DNA from: Pseudisothecium myosuroides
Taxonomy: Eukaryota; Streptophyta; Bryopsida; Hypnales; Lembophyllaceae
Direction of reading: 5' to 3'
Assembly: GCA_951799445.1 (NCBI GenBank)
Contig: OX637287.1
Coordinates: 42,127,724-42,191,723 of the forward strand
DNA length: 64,000 nt
This document shows positions 39,130-50,771 of this stretch, in pieces (the stretch's first letter is position 1; each line of letters begins with the position of its first letter). A program made the position numbers and the translations under genes. The notes beneath the pieces are model-generated. The model searched no databases. It worked only from the letters and a program-made list of their open reading frames with translations, and was not told the DNA's origin.

Positions 39130-40235
39130 GATTCGGAACCAAACAGAGGAGTGCAAGAGTGCAAGACCAGAATTGCTGACACCCACTAAACTCTAAATTC
39201 TGTTTCAATCTCACAAGACGTATTCCACGAATCCAGAGACGAGGCTACAAGTAAATTGACGAGGAGGGAATAGTGCTGCAATTGCTGTGAGTAAGTGTCC
39301 AGATTCGGACACAACCGAAATAGAGCAAGGCTCACTCAAATTGTTGGCACCCACTCCAACCTAATTTCTCTTTCAATCGTCCAATCTCACAGGATGAATT
39401 CCATGAATCCCTAGACGAGGTTACAAGTAAATGGACGAGAAGGCAATGGTGGTACGATGCCTAGCCAGACTCGACCACAATCAAAAAGAGCGCAAGACTA
39501 AAATTGTCCACACCCACTAATTCCTAATCTCCGTTTAGTCCCAATCTCACAAGATGAGAGTTTCATGAATCTCGAGACGAGGTTACACGACCTCTGGCGA
39601 GGGGGGAATGGTGGTGCAATCACCGTGAGTGATCGACAATTCCGACCCGGCCACAAGCATAATCTTCAGCGGAAGGCTCAAATTGTTCACACCCACTAAT
39701 TCCTAATCTCCGTTTAGTCCTCAATCTCACAAATTGAGTTCCATGAATCCCGAGACGAGGTTACACAACCTTTGGCGAGGGGGGAATGGTGGTGCAACCG
39801 CCGTCAGTGATCGACAATCACGACCCGGCCACAATCAAAAAGAGCGCAAGGCTAAAATTGTCCACACCCACTAATTCCTAATCTCCGTTTAGTCCCCAAT
39901 TTCACAAGATGAGTTCCACGAATCCCGAGACGAGGTTACACGACCTTTGGCGAGGTGGGCATGGTGGTGCAACCGCCGTCAGTGATCGACAATCCCGAGT
40001 TCCCGACCCGGCCAGAATTGAAGCATAAGAGCGGAAGGCTTAAATTGTCACCACCCTCAACTGAAACCCAATCTCTGCTCCAATCTTCCAATCTCCCAAG
40101 ACGAGTGCCATGAATCCAGGGAAGGCATGGCTTATAAGTACGTTGGCAAGGTGGAAATGCTTGTGTTGTGACTGTGCGAAGCGTGCTCGGACTGCTGCCG
40201 CGTGAACCTGGAAGCCGTGAGAAAGCGGGGTTGGT
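39130..40235 (-). repeat. Six to seven ~170-bp tandem repeats in the upstream region of the LFS-like gene
   Basis: The anchor CACCCACT recurs at about 39180, 39349, 39511, 39690 and 39865, with a variant at 40049, giving periods of 169, 162, 179, 175 and about 184 bp; a partial unit precedes 39180. Each unit keeps the blocks AATCTCACAAGATGAGTTCC, GAGACGAGGTTAC and GGCGAGG-GGGAATGGTGGTG. In the outermost unit the position of AGGTTACAAG is occupied by GGCTTATAAGTACG, TATA-like on the minus strand. The array thus probably multiplied the promoter/leader. Confidence 0.85.
40127..40140 (-). promoter_or_regulatory. Possible TATA box of the LFS-like gene
   Basis: On the minus strand the sequence reads GTACTTATAAGCC in the outermost tandem unit, followed by a typical leader. 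Transcription from here would place the tandem array in a ~1.1-kb 5' UTR or upstream intron. The inner units carry degenerate versions. Confidence 0.35.
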
Positions 40236-40630
40236 GTGGGAAAGAAAAATTCGTTCCGCAAGCGGCTTCTGTGAGAATTTTCGAGTGAGATTCTGGGATT
40301 TGGGAACTTCCGTTCATGCGGTGATGCAGCTGATTAATTGTAAGTTCGAGGCGCATTCTGGCATGAGCGGGCTTTCGGTGTCGGCAAAGCGGGGAACTGG
40401 AATGAGCTCCAGCGGTTAAGGTCAACAAGGTCACTTAGGCCCTGGGGGGGGCGCCAGGTGGCAGACGCTGAACGCGGTTTCCGTGTCCGAGCGCGATTGG
40501 CTTGGGTTCGATGGGGGCAGTGTTCCTAGAACTAGTTTACGGAATTTAGTGCAATATGCTACCTAGTTTAGGTGATTTAGTGCAATATGCTACCTTCAAG
40601 ATAAATAAGTATCAACTTTGGCTACCTTAA

Positions 40631-41366
40631 CCCCTAAATGACGGACCTATGACTTCTGATTCCAAGCCTCATTGCCCAGTACTCAATTTGCTGCCATTTT
40701 GCAACTAGATATGTATGAAAAATTTTATATTTATTTTTCAGAGATGAAATTACATGTTTCCTTTACTTCTCAAAAAAATTAGATTTTTTTGTGGAAAATT
40801 GATTTCTTTAGGAATTTTTGAAGAAAAAGTGAAGAAAAATCATATTAAATAGAAAATTATTTCAAAAAATTTGAAAATTTCACCATGCGTGTATATTACA
40901 ATGACAAACATCATGGTATAAACTCAATTTCCGTGTCATTCTATAATTAGAAAATAATAGACATTGAAAATACACCCAAAGTTCAAATTGCAATAAAATA
41001 CTCAATATTAGGAATTTTTTCAAATTTCAAATTGGAGTAGAAACTAGAGTAGATGACCTTCATTTTGTTAGTTGGACTCAAACTCAAAAAATATGATTTT
41101 TGTGGAGAAATTTCAGATTTAGAGCAAGGAGCAACAACTTCCCAGAATACTCTAAAATAGCATATTTTGTGATTCGTTTTTTTAATAACTTCTCATTTCC
41201 GTGAAGACAAACATTGGAAAGAGTACAAACTCTATTGGATACTCTTCATAACCCAATATGAAAGGTCAACAAGGAAAAGGAGGATGAAAAAATGCTTTTG
41301 AACTCTCTTTTTCTCAACAGTGTTGTCACTGGAACGCCACGGAATGGCGTCCGCGGCGCTCCAGGG
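40631..41366. mobile_element. TTAA-flanked element, type D (736 bp)
   Basis: Left end TTAA-CCCCTAAATGACGGACC, right end GCGGCGCTCCAGGG-TTAA. Flanking TTAA is intact on both sides, but the interior differs from the 0.9-kb copies. The inverted ends agree only in outline (CCC..., ...GGG). Confidence 0.5.
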
Positions 41367-41616
41367 TTAAGAGTAAGTGGCATTAAAAAAAATAGAAAAG
41401 AAAGGATTTTGCAAGTTGTAAAGGATGATTGGGAGTACTATAACCCAAAATTGACTAAATAGATGCTAACTCCAATGTAAAGGAAGTAATAAATTGGCTA
41501 TCAAAGTCTATTGGTTGTTGCAGTCTTGGCTAAAATATAATTTTTTTGAGGATTTTTCCAATATACTTTTAGCTATTGAAAATTTTAAGTAGCAGTGGAG
41601 CAAATTTTAGCCAGTT

Positions 41617-41964
41617 CTGTAAACGCGGATGGAGGGATGGCTAGATGGATGAAAGCGGGGAATAGTGAACTCATCGAGAAAAATCTCTCCATTGCAACTA
41701 AGTACTAATGCAGTATAGTTTCAGTGGTTACATAGTACAGTATTGCAAACATACTGTTGCAGTACTGCTTTAGTACTGTGACAATATAATTTCAATAATG
41801 ATATACCTTATTATTGAAACTATACTATTGCAATATTAAGACAGTGTTGCAACAATATGCTTGCAATATTATATTGCGTAACCATTGAAACTATATTGCA
41901 TCAATATTGTTGCAATAGGGGATACTTTCTTGATGGAGACTTCCGTCCATCGAATCCGTTTGTC
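41617..41964. mobile_element. Foldback element: 350-bp near-complete palindrome
   Basis: The two halves are reverse complements for most of their length. Examples: TTGCAAC...GTATAGTTTCAGTGGTTAC on the left against the reverse complement ATATAGTTTCAATGGTTACG on the right, and ATACTGTTGCAGTACTG against ATATTGTTGCAACACTG. Outer ends share AAACG-GGAT. Transcribed, it would form a long hairpin of about 165-bp arms. No target duplication was fixed. Confidence 0.75.
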
Positions 41965-42033
41965 TTGAAAAAAATAGTGTCATACTGTCACCTTATCCCT
42001 CAAGCCAGAGCCAACATCCATTGGCTAGGTTAA

Positions 42034-42254
42034 CCCTTGAACGATGCAGCAGCCATTTTCTGCCCAAGAATGACAAAGAATCTTTGCATATAGGACAGAA
42101 GTGCAATTGTTTATCCTTAAAATTTTGTATAAAAAGGGGAGATGTTGCACAATAGTTTGACCTCCAATGAGTACTTTTGAATATTTTACAATAGATGATG
42201 TCACACAGTTGCAGAAGGGATTATTTCTACGATCACCAGCCCGGCGTTCGAGGA
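42034..42254. mobile_element. Small TTAA-flanked element, type E (221 bp)
   Basis: Left end TTAA-CCCTTGAACGATGC, right end GGCGTTCGAGGA-TTAA. The inverted ends agree at CCYTYGAACG-type positions, and TTAA occurs on both sides. The interior has no ORF. Confidence 0.6.
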
Positions 42255-42273
42255 TTAAGGTAGAAGTACCTAA

Positions 42274-42699
42274 GAACATCTCCTGCAGCCTTGTAGCTTT
42301 CCTGGCTCATTGAATCGAGATTTGTCCAATGTAGAGGGGATGGGCAGTTGGCCACTTGTATCCTCAATAGTACAACTCCATAAAATACACTGCCAACCAA
42401 TCACAATTCACACAACTCCTCAATAGTACAATTCTATAAAATATACTTCCAACCAATTACAAGTCACACAACTCCTTAAAATATACTCCCAACCAATCAC
42501 AAGTCACAAAACTTGTATTTATTACAACGACTTGCTAATCCCAAGAGAATTTGTAGCGTGTAGAGGGGTTAGTGACCCTTCTAGAAATGGCTTATTTGAT
42601 AGGGAAAGAGAAGGCCAAGCTTGATATATGCTAAAATTGATTGCTTTTCATCCAAATTCTAGAGGGGTGGAGATATCTGGAGGGCTGCAAGAGATGCTC
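42274..42699. mobile_element. PIF/Harbinger (Tourist)-like MITE, 426 bp
   Basis: Ends GAACATCTCCTGCAGCC and, reverse-complemented, GAGCATCTCTTGCAGCC form inverted repeats. TAA is present at 42271-42273 and 42700-42702, the 3-bp target duplication of this superfamily. Inside, a ~55-bp unit with CCAACCAATCACAAGTCACA repeats about three times (42390-42510). Confidence 0.75.
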
Positions 42700-42702
42700 T
42701 AA

Positions 42703-43669
42703 GGTAGGACCACCCATTCTAGCCTATGGAGTAATGCTCAACCTCTAGGTTGCACTAAGGTAAAGCAACCCATTACGGACAAAAGGAGGAGTTTGCCCTC
42801 ATGTCATTGTTGAGATTTTTTAATTTTTTTTTCCACATAAAGACAAGTAATAGAAATGAAATTATATTTTTTCGACAAAGTATGAATTTGTTGTGAATTT
42901 TTGAAGTGTTTTGCCCGTCATGGCCTAAAAGAGTCTCTAAATTACCCCAAAACCAACAAAAATTGTACCATAATACTCATCTTACTCACCTAAAGCAATC
43001 ACGATATTTTCTAATATGGAAGGCCTAAAAAAAGTCACTTCCTACAATGAATTAACACTAGAGAGCTAAAAGTTCTTATTGTGGTCACTAATCACTCCAT
43101 TCCAGTTAGCTAAGACATTGGTTGTGGCCCAAATCTCAATCACTAGAAGAAAATCATAATGGGGTCAATCCTAGGTGTCTATAATGGGTCTTCTATCCGT
43201 AATGGGCTATTTTACCTTATATCAAGCCACATAGGGTGCTCAAGGTTAGAATATGTGTTTTTCTCTTTTTCAAGGTTGGGATGAATAGGTCATGGCACAT
43301 GTCCCAAAGTGTACGGGAAGTAGTTCGACTACAAGTGGAATTGGAAGACTCACTCTAGACATTGGTTGCAGGTTTGGAGCACTTTTGGGCTCACAAAATT
43401 CATAGTAGTTTCAATTTCAATAATAAAATTTCAAAAATTCACAATCTCAATATTTCTTATTACTCTACATGAGAGCAACACCCTTAAACTATTTCAAAAA
43501 TCCAACTATTGAAATATGGTGGAAGTAACCTATTTATGATTTTTTCAACATTTTATATTGTCACTTTGGCACTTCATAAATAATGAAAAAAAACAGAAAA
43601 AACCTTGCTCTAGACCCATTTCATTATCACTTCAAAAGTTTCTTGAATGAAGGACTCCCCCAAATCATG
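42703..43669. other. Intergenic between two MITEs, no gene
   Basis: No open frame of note. The sequence is AT-rich and resembles older repeat debris. Confidence 0.4.
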
Positions 43670-43672
43670 TTA

Positions 43673-44143
43673 GGGCATCTACAATGGTGTCTCGGCAAAC
43701 AATCCTTCTATCAGCAATTGAAGGGGCATTCCACGAGGCCGGCATAGTGCCGGTCCTTTTTTCAACAAATTGCCCCAATGCAAAGCCAGCAATCCAAACA
43801 TCAAATGGACCTTTAGCATTATAAAAAGAAAGAAAGAAAAGAATCTACATTAAAAAAGACTTTTCATTGAATCAAGGGAAGTTTGAATTGATTGGCACGC
43901 TTAACCATGCAGAAAAGGGTTGACAATGTGGGAAAAAGTTGACAATAATGATTACTTCTACCGGGAATCAACTTGCGGGCCCTTCAAATTTTGGAAATTT
44001 GCTGGACTCGGGGAGTTGCATACTGAGACCGTGGAAATGCGGGGACCCATGACGGTTGCATTGGGGTGCAATTTTTTTTTAAAGATTGACACCTTGGTAA
44101 AGTGCGAATAGAGGTGCTTTTTGCGCGTCCATTGCAGATGCTC
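43673..44143. mobile_element. PIF/Harbinger (Tourist)-like MITE, 471 bp
   Basis: The left end GGGCATCTACAATGG and the reverse complement of the right end GAGCATCTGCAATGG match. TTA at 43670-43672 and 44144-44146 is the target duplication. The ORF at 43920-44111 lies inside it and is spurious. Confidence 0.8.
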
Positions 44144-44146
44144 TTA

Positions 44147-45690
44147 CACTGCTACCCGGGTACCCGAGTCTTCCAATCCATATCTGGATATACTGTACAT
44201 CTGGTTACTCTGGAATTCTGGATATCTGGAGCGCATGGCCATGCACAAGCAATTTCTTCAACTGTGTGTGTTTCTCATGCAGCCGTGGACCCAAGGTGCT
44301 CCTCGCCTTGCGTAACGATTCATTCGTCAGCTCTCAAATTGATTTCTCCTGCACGCACTCATTGTCATTGTCACACACTCAGTGCAACTACAGTAGCGAA
44401 ACTGGCTCGACCTGTGTCAAAAACAAAAACACAAAAAACAAAAACACAAAAAACTGGCTCGACCAAACAAATCAATTAATGGAGGACCTTTAATGGTAGC
44501 TTTGTGTCAGCTTTCATTGCCATTGATTTATTAGGCCGAGCCAGTTTCGCTGGGCCTGCAGATAGGAGCTACGAATTCAATGACAACCGATTTGAATTAA
44601 ATGACAGCACTTGTGGTCTTCAGGGACAGTGAGACAGTGACTAAGTAATTAAACCGATACTTGAGGAGGCTTGCTTCCTTCTCCCTTGTACTTAATTGGT
44701 GCTGTGAAGGTCTGAGGACCTGTGAAGTTTTTTCACTCGCTGTAGATCGCTGCAGCCCGCTTGCTGCTTACTAGCTCGTTGGAGATTGTTGCTGCTTGCA
44801 TTGCTCGCTCGCACAGAGGATCTGTGAAGGTTTCTTCTCTTGATTATGCTGCGATTCAAGTTTTCTTTTGTTGGATCGGAACACTGTATGTGTGGTGAGC
44901 TTGTGTTGACAGCAGGACGCAAACGGGACTCGCCTGGCTTCGTTGTCCAATGTCCACTGAGTTGAAGTTTTGGGTTTAGCTCTTAGTCGTCATTTGCAGA
45001 GCTTCACCTGACCGCTGCTGCGGCTGTTTTTCGCCAAGGTATAGAGTTCAGGGATTAGAGGTGAAGACAAGGGCTCATGTAAATGCGGACGCCTTTCATG
45101 AAAGTAGTAGTAGCAACCATCGTAAGAACAACTTGGATGAATGCCTCATTTGTTTTAATTATGTTTTAAAATTGTCTGATTTTAATAAATTATTTTTTGC
45201 GTTGCATAACTGTTTTCTGTACTTCAATTAATTATTTGGCAGAAAGCTGTGAGGAAGCTATGCTAGGAAGCTATGGTACTTGTCTGCAAACTGCATGTAA
45301 CGAGACCACACAAAATGCGGTCATTCTTGCTTGATCAATGATGTGTGAAATGCACTATTGTTGTGTTAAGCTCTGAAAGGAGATTATGGCGTTTTCTGAG
45401 TCATGTGAGTGTTGTGAGATGAGGATGGACAGGATGACGAATGGAATGAGAGTGCTCACATTCTGAGTAAGGAGGAATGTTGCTGTACTGTTTGTGGGTT
45501 TGTAGTGGAAGAGTACTTAGAGCTTGGCTACATATGGCGAAAGTGGAGAGAGAGGGTAGTATTTCAAGGGAAGACGTGGTTTTGAACTCTCAGTACTGGG
45601 AGAAAAGATTGTTGGTTGTGGATGTAGTGCACTGTAGTTTAACCTTTCTGCAACCCTGTAATTGCCTCGTTGAGTTGATGAATTGCTTAC
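44147..45690. other. Upstream region of the P450 gene
   Basis: No confident coding exon. It contains an ACAAAA-type simple repeat at 44421-44450. The more GC-balanced part, about 44650-45690, probably holds the P450 promoter and 5' UTR, but I could not fix a TATA box. Confidence 0.4.
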
Positions 45691-45702
45691 TAGGTGAAGA
45701 AT

Positions 45703-48700
45703 ATGATGCAGGTTAGCGATATGGCGTTGGAGGTTGTATGGATGCTGACGGCGTTGATAATCCTGGCAACAGTCTGCATTAAAGTGTCCAAGGGCATCCT
45801 CGGTGATAGTATTCTATTCAGTCGAGGACCTCGCGAATTCTTGCTTGCCCGCTTGGCCAGGTTCTTCTCAATTCATCACTCACTGTTGTTTGGGTCAATC
45901 GGGGTTTCGTTTTCCCGATGGTTGCTTTGCCTTCACAGTAGGAAACTCCGTCCCTTGACTTTCAGCTATTTTCAGTGATTTTCTTAGTAGAATGTTAATT
46001 TTTCAATTTCAATCTTTTATTTCATTCTTCAAGAGAATTCCACCGCACTAAGTACGTGTTGTTTGATACCGCAAGGATAAGTTAAAATATGGATTGTTTG
46101 AATGCCACATGAAAAAGTCGTCATGAATTTTCACAATTTTGTTCTGTTAGTGAGTAAAACCATGTGCAGACTTTGATTTTTAGTTGTTAGGCATTACCCT
46201 AGTCCCTAGATTCTGGATCGTAACATTTACTCATGGCAAAGGAACTTGTATGAGACAAGGTTTACTCCCTTAACTCTTTCCGTGCTTTAACTTTGGAGAC
46301 TTGCGATGTTCTATATTCCACCATTCTCATTTCTCATTCTCTAATTGTTTGGGTGTTTAGATATGGAGATCTTTTTACCATGTCATTGTTGGGCAGAACG
46401 TACACGGTAATCAGTTCGCCTGAAACCATCAAGTTTGTTCTTTCGACTGCCCATGCATCTTTTCCAGACCTCTATCACGTGCAGTATAGTCAACTTCTCA
46501 GTCCGGAGAGGTTTGCTGGCAAAAGGCATGCCCAAATCAGAAAGATTATATATTCTGCTACCTCAGCAGATGGGCTTCAGAAGCTGGTCCCGTTCATCAG
46601 TTCCTTGGCCGAGAAAACTGTCAAGTCTTGGGAGAATCAAGCTGTGGTGAACTCGGTTGAGGAGTTGCAAAAGGTCAGTGGTACACCGTTTATGGACTAT
46701 ACTGCTCTCTTGATTATATGATTATGTGCTCAAATTTCACCCAGTTTGTTCAATGTGTGCGTTTACCGCAAATTCCTATCGTGTGGTTTTTGCGCAAAAA
46801 TGCTCATCAAAGATATTGGGAAGGAGCAGGACGGCCGTCTGCGTCCTCCAGCTTTCAATTCCATGTTAGAATTACAATCACTGTAATATTCAGGGTTGTT
46901 TAGGTGAAATATATGGTAGAAGTTTTGCACATGTCTTTGTGCATTTTCAAGGACTGAGTGGCACGTATGAGGGTGCGGATTATGTGTCTTAGAAATGTCT
47001 TCCCTACTCAGAGAAATTGTTGGAATTAACTCTCATTGTAAATCGACATAACATGCTACGTATCGTTATTCACTAAATTTTTTTCTGCTATGCCTACAGC
47101 TTTTAGTTTTCTCTTAAACAGAACAGTTGTGACAAGAAAGATCACTGTTCATTGTTAGTGATCATCATCATCAGATGCTCCACGACGTTATCTGTAGACT
47201 GACCCCTTTGATGGTTATTTGATAGATCGATGATGGTACTCATACTGAAAATTTGAACTGTCTGCAGTTTGCATGTAGTGTGGGTGTGCACATTTCTTGG
47301 AGGGATATCGAACTGGGCTCGGAGGACATGGACCAAATTAGGAACGAAATCTTCCGCATGGGAGAAGGTCTGACGGTTTTACCCATCAACTTTCCTGGAT
47401 TCACTTTCCACAAGGCGTTGAAGGTGTGTTTTCCAGAGCATTTCCTGCCGTTATAGTCATTATTTTGTCTTCTAATGTTTCGGATACTGAAACGAGTAGA
47501 ACCGGAGGTTGCTGCAAAATTCGAACAGTATTGAGCCTGCAAGTCATGAGTTGATCTTAGAATATCTATTTTGTTTCCATGGAGGGGCGATTCAAGTTGC
47601 ACTTGCTCATGATCGTTGCATAATATTCAATTAAGATATTAATATTCGAGGTTGTTTGTGAGTGCAATTATGCACTTCTTGGTTTCACAGAGTTTGAAAC
47701 TTAAACATTTCCAGCATGACGAAATTGGAATGTTGATGAACCACCTGTGCTGTCCATTTCATGGAATTGTTGAATCAGGCCAAACAAGCTCTCGTATCCC
47801 GCGTTCAAAGTGAAATCTCAAGGAGAAGGAAAGCTGGTATCCAACAGGATGACATATTGGATGCTCTTATGAGCATTGAGGAGGTTGAAGTTCCAGATTA
47901 TGATATATGTTGCATTGTGGTGGGAATTATTTTTGGTGCTTCTGTTACAACGGCTGCTTTAATTCCTTGGGTTCTAAAATACCTGGATAACTTTCCAGAA
48001 GTATGCCAACGTGTACAGGTGAAATCTTGTTTTTTGAATAGATTTATGATGAGATGACAAGATTTCTAGACTTTTCGAATACCATACTATGCAAGTTCTG
48101 TGTTTGTGGGCAGTTTTTTTTCACTTGCTTTGAACAAGTATGGTTGTAAGTGATAACTGATGTATCCTATCCTAGGTAGGCAATTGCTACTTTGACTGCC
48201 ACATAAGATCTGTAACTCAAATCGTAATAGTAAGTGTTCTGTGCATAGAGTCTGCATACTGTGTAAAATAGGGTTATTTGGGAGTTTGCACTTCCCTTCA
48301 AATCTTATATTAGCGTACTTAGTAGTTTCTTTCATTCAGGAGGAACAAGATTGTCTTCGGCAAAAGATGACTGAAGACAAGTCATTGACTTGGTTCAAGC
48401 CCAAGAGCAGTATGCCTTACACTCTGCAAGTAATTTGTTTTGGCCTCTTGCTGCAACTGTAAATAGAAAATTTATTCATGAAATACTTCAATCATGATGA
48501 TGTTTTCTTCTTCACTTATTGTTTGAATGCTATTGCTGGTATTGTGGAAGTGGTTTTGTTGTAATATTCTCTGTTTGTTTCATTGAATCTGAAATTTGGC
48601 AATTTTTGCTACTAAATCTACAATCATTGGGGTACCGTATAGGTTATCTACGAGGTCATGAGGATGGAAACAATTGCTATGCTAACTCCAAGGCAAGCCA

Positions 48701-50771
48701 ACAAAGATGTTGAGTACAATGGTAAAGGTCTTTTCCTATTACTTGTCCTCACTTGCTCTTATATGTCCAAATTTGTCACATTAGGGAAAGGGCTTCAAAC
48801 TAGCAATTGAAGCAGCTTGAGATGACTTTTTTGAATAGGGAGGGTCTTTGCCTTTATCTCAGATCTACATATATCCTAGATTTAAGTTTCAATTAGGCAA
48901 CTAAGAAACCAAGCCTCTGAGCACTTGTTAGTCCGAAATTGACACATTGAAATTTGCCAAAATTACAAATATGAGGTTATTGTTCCTCAATTTTTGCTAG
49001 TTCCTTTAAGAATCAATTATTTTTTCTTTTGATCTAAAACCAACTTTAATACTATTGTGTAATTGGAATGTATAGTTTCCCAAAGATCAAAGTTTGAACT
49101 TAACTTTATAAAATATTAATCACAATCTGAAAAGCTAGTGTGCTTAGAGCCAATAGAGGTGTGAAGGTAATTGTGTTAAGCATTAGGGCTACTTCACACT
49201 ATGGCCGTCCAAGTTGAGAGGCCGTAGAATTGAATGGCCAAAGAAATGAGCAATAAATAGGTTACAAAATATAGGAATTGGAGCCTTTGGCTAGCCATAG
49301 TATGAAGCCTCTACAGGTCAAGACCAAAGTCCAAACCTATACCATTTTTTTGACTTCTATCCTTCTCTCTTTACATTAATCCATCTAATTTTTGAAATTT
49401 TTCATGAAGCTTCATCCATGTGTCAATTTTTTCAAGCAAAAGATTAAAAAAAACATGAGAAAGGAGTTAAAAATGGCCTTAGAAAAACTATCACAACACA
49501 TGCTCTCATCAACAAACAAGGAATATGAAGGGTATAAATAAATAAGAGGGTGGCATTAGTCATGGAAGGGAAGTAGGTTCATTGAATGCAAAGGCTCCCC
49601 ATTGTAATGGTAGAGACTAGGTTTCAAACCCCAATGGCAACCAACAAATAACATTGGACCTACCTACTATTGCAAAAAGAGCCCTTCCAATCCAATCTAA
49701 CAACTAAGATCTTGTCAATTTTTGATATTTTTTTGAAAAAAATTCAAGGATCTATCAACCATAGTTTGGTTTCATTCCTAGCTGATCCAAACTATGGCCG
49801 AGAGTCCATTGCCATGTATGCATTTGACTACCAATTGGGAGGGCGACGGACTTTGGATTGTACATCCTAGTGTGAAAGTTCAAAAGGCCGAATTCTTTGT
49901 TTTTTGAAATCTGATTGGTAGAAATCAACGGACTTTCAACCTTTGGTTGTAGTGTAAAATGCCCCTTAGTTTTGATTTTGTATAGATATCTTCTGGTTCT
50001 TGAATATGTTTCACTTCTATATAGGTATAGCCTTCCACAAAGGTTCTTACGTGTGGGCATCGAATACTATTCTTCATTACGATCCAAAATACTATCCAAA
50101 TCCCCAAGAGTTCAATCCATCTAGATTTGCGGTATGTACATCATATTTTTACTATCCAAGAGTGCAATAAGTTTGTTGAATCTTAAGTCAACTAGAAGTA
50201 TTTTGATTTGAAATTGTTCTTTTATGAAGCTTATACTTGTGGAAATCATATAATGTTCCAACTAGGTAGTTCACACAACTTGGCTAAAATTGGTGTCATT
50301 AGTGTCCAATGACCAAATTGGTGTGTACTCTCTGATTGAAAGAAGGCATAATGTCTACTAATGTTTCTAGGTGTTCATTATGTTTGAACTCACTTTCCTT
50401 GGTTGAATCAATTTTAGTGTAGTGGAAAAGTTGCTTGTATACAAATTCTACTCAATTTCATGGAAATGGTATTATAAGTTATCTTTATGTTGGAAAATTA
50501 ACAAGCTATTTGCAATCAAAACCATTTTCAACAATGCCACAAGAGCTTATTTTCAGATTTCTTTGGTTCTTCTCTTTGTTTTCAATTTTCTTGGATATTG
50601 TGCAAAAATTGTATTGCTGAGTCTAATCTTGGACTGTTGGAATTTGCTACAGGAGAAGCCTAATCCAATTGCTTTCCTACCTTTTGGCCAAGGTCCACAT
50701 TTATGCCCTGGAAGTGAACTTGCATTGGCAGAGACAATGTTCATTATCCATCATCTTGTCACAAATTACAG
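45703..50771 (+). CDS. Cytochrome P450, CYP85 clan, CYP707-like; last exon not found
   Basis: Exons: 45703-45860, 46361-46673, 47268-47423, 47779-48018, 48340-48429, 48643-48721, 50025-50131, 50653-50771; all phases agree (2,0,0,0,0,1,0,2). P450 marks in order: an N-terminal hydrophobic anchor ([16 protein letters not shown]), [12 protein letters not shown], the I-helix at [20 protein letters not shown], the K-helix EVMR, the PERF-like FNPSRF, and the haem loop [13 protein letters not shown] with the cysteine ligand. The His before LCPG, EEQ...SLTW and IHHLVTNYR resemble CYP707A (abscisic acid 8'-hydroxylases), but overall it is distant and the substrate is unknown. The expected acidic residue before the TT of the I-helix is Val, and the usual PPG hinge after the anchor is missing. 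About 420 aa are accounted for; 25-30 C-terminal residues should lie in a further exon. ATG 45721 is an alternative start. The haem exon follows introns of 1.3 and 0.5 kb. Confidence 0.85.
49186..49965. mobile_element. PIF/Harbinger-like element in a P450 intron, 780 bp
   Basis: Left end GGGCTACTTCACACTA, right end (reverse-complemented) GGGGCATTTTACACTAC, flanked by TTA at 49183-49185 and 49966-49968. It fills most of the 1.3-kb intron between the exons ending at 48721 and starting at 50025. No transposase frame is visible. Confidence 0.6.

Noticed and set aside
49585..49680. tRNA-like A/B-box sequence (GGTTTCAAACCCC) suggesting a SINE
   Set aside because: The A box is poor, there is no clear tail or target duplication, and it lies inside the better-supported PIF/Harbinger-like element.
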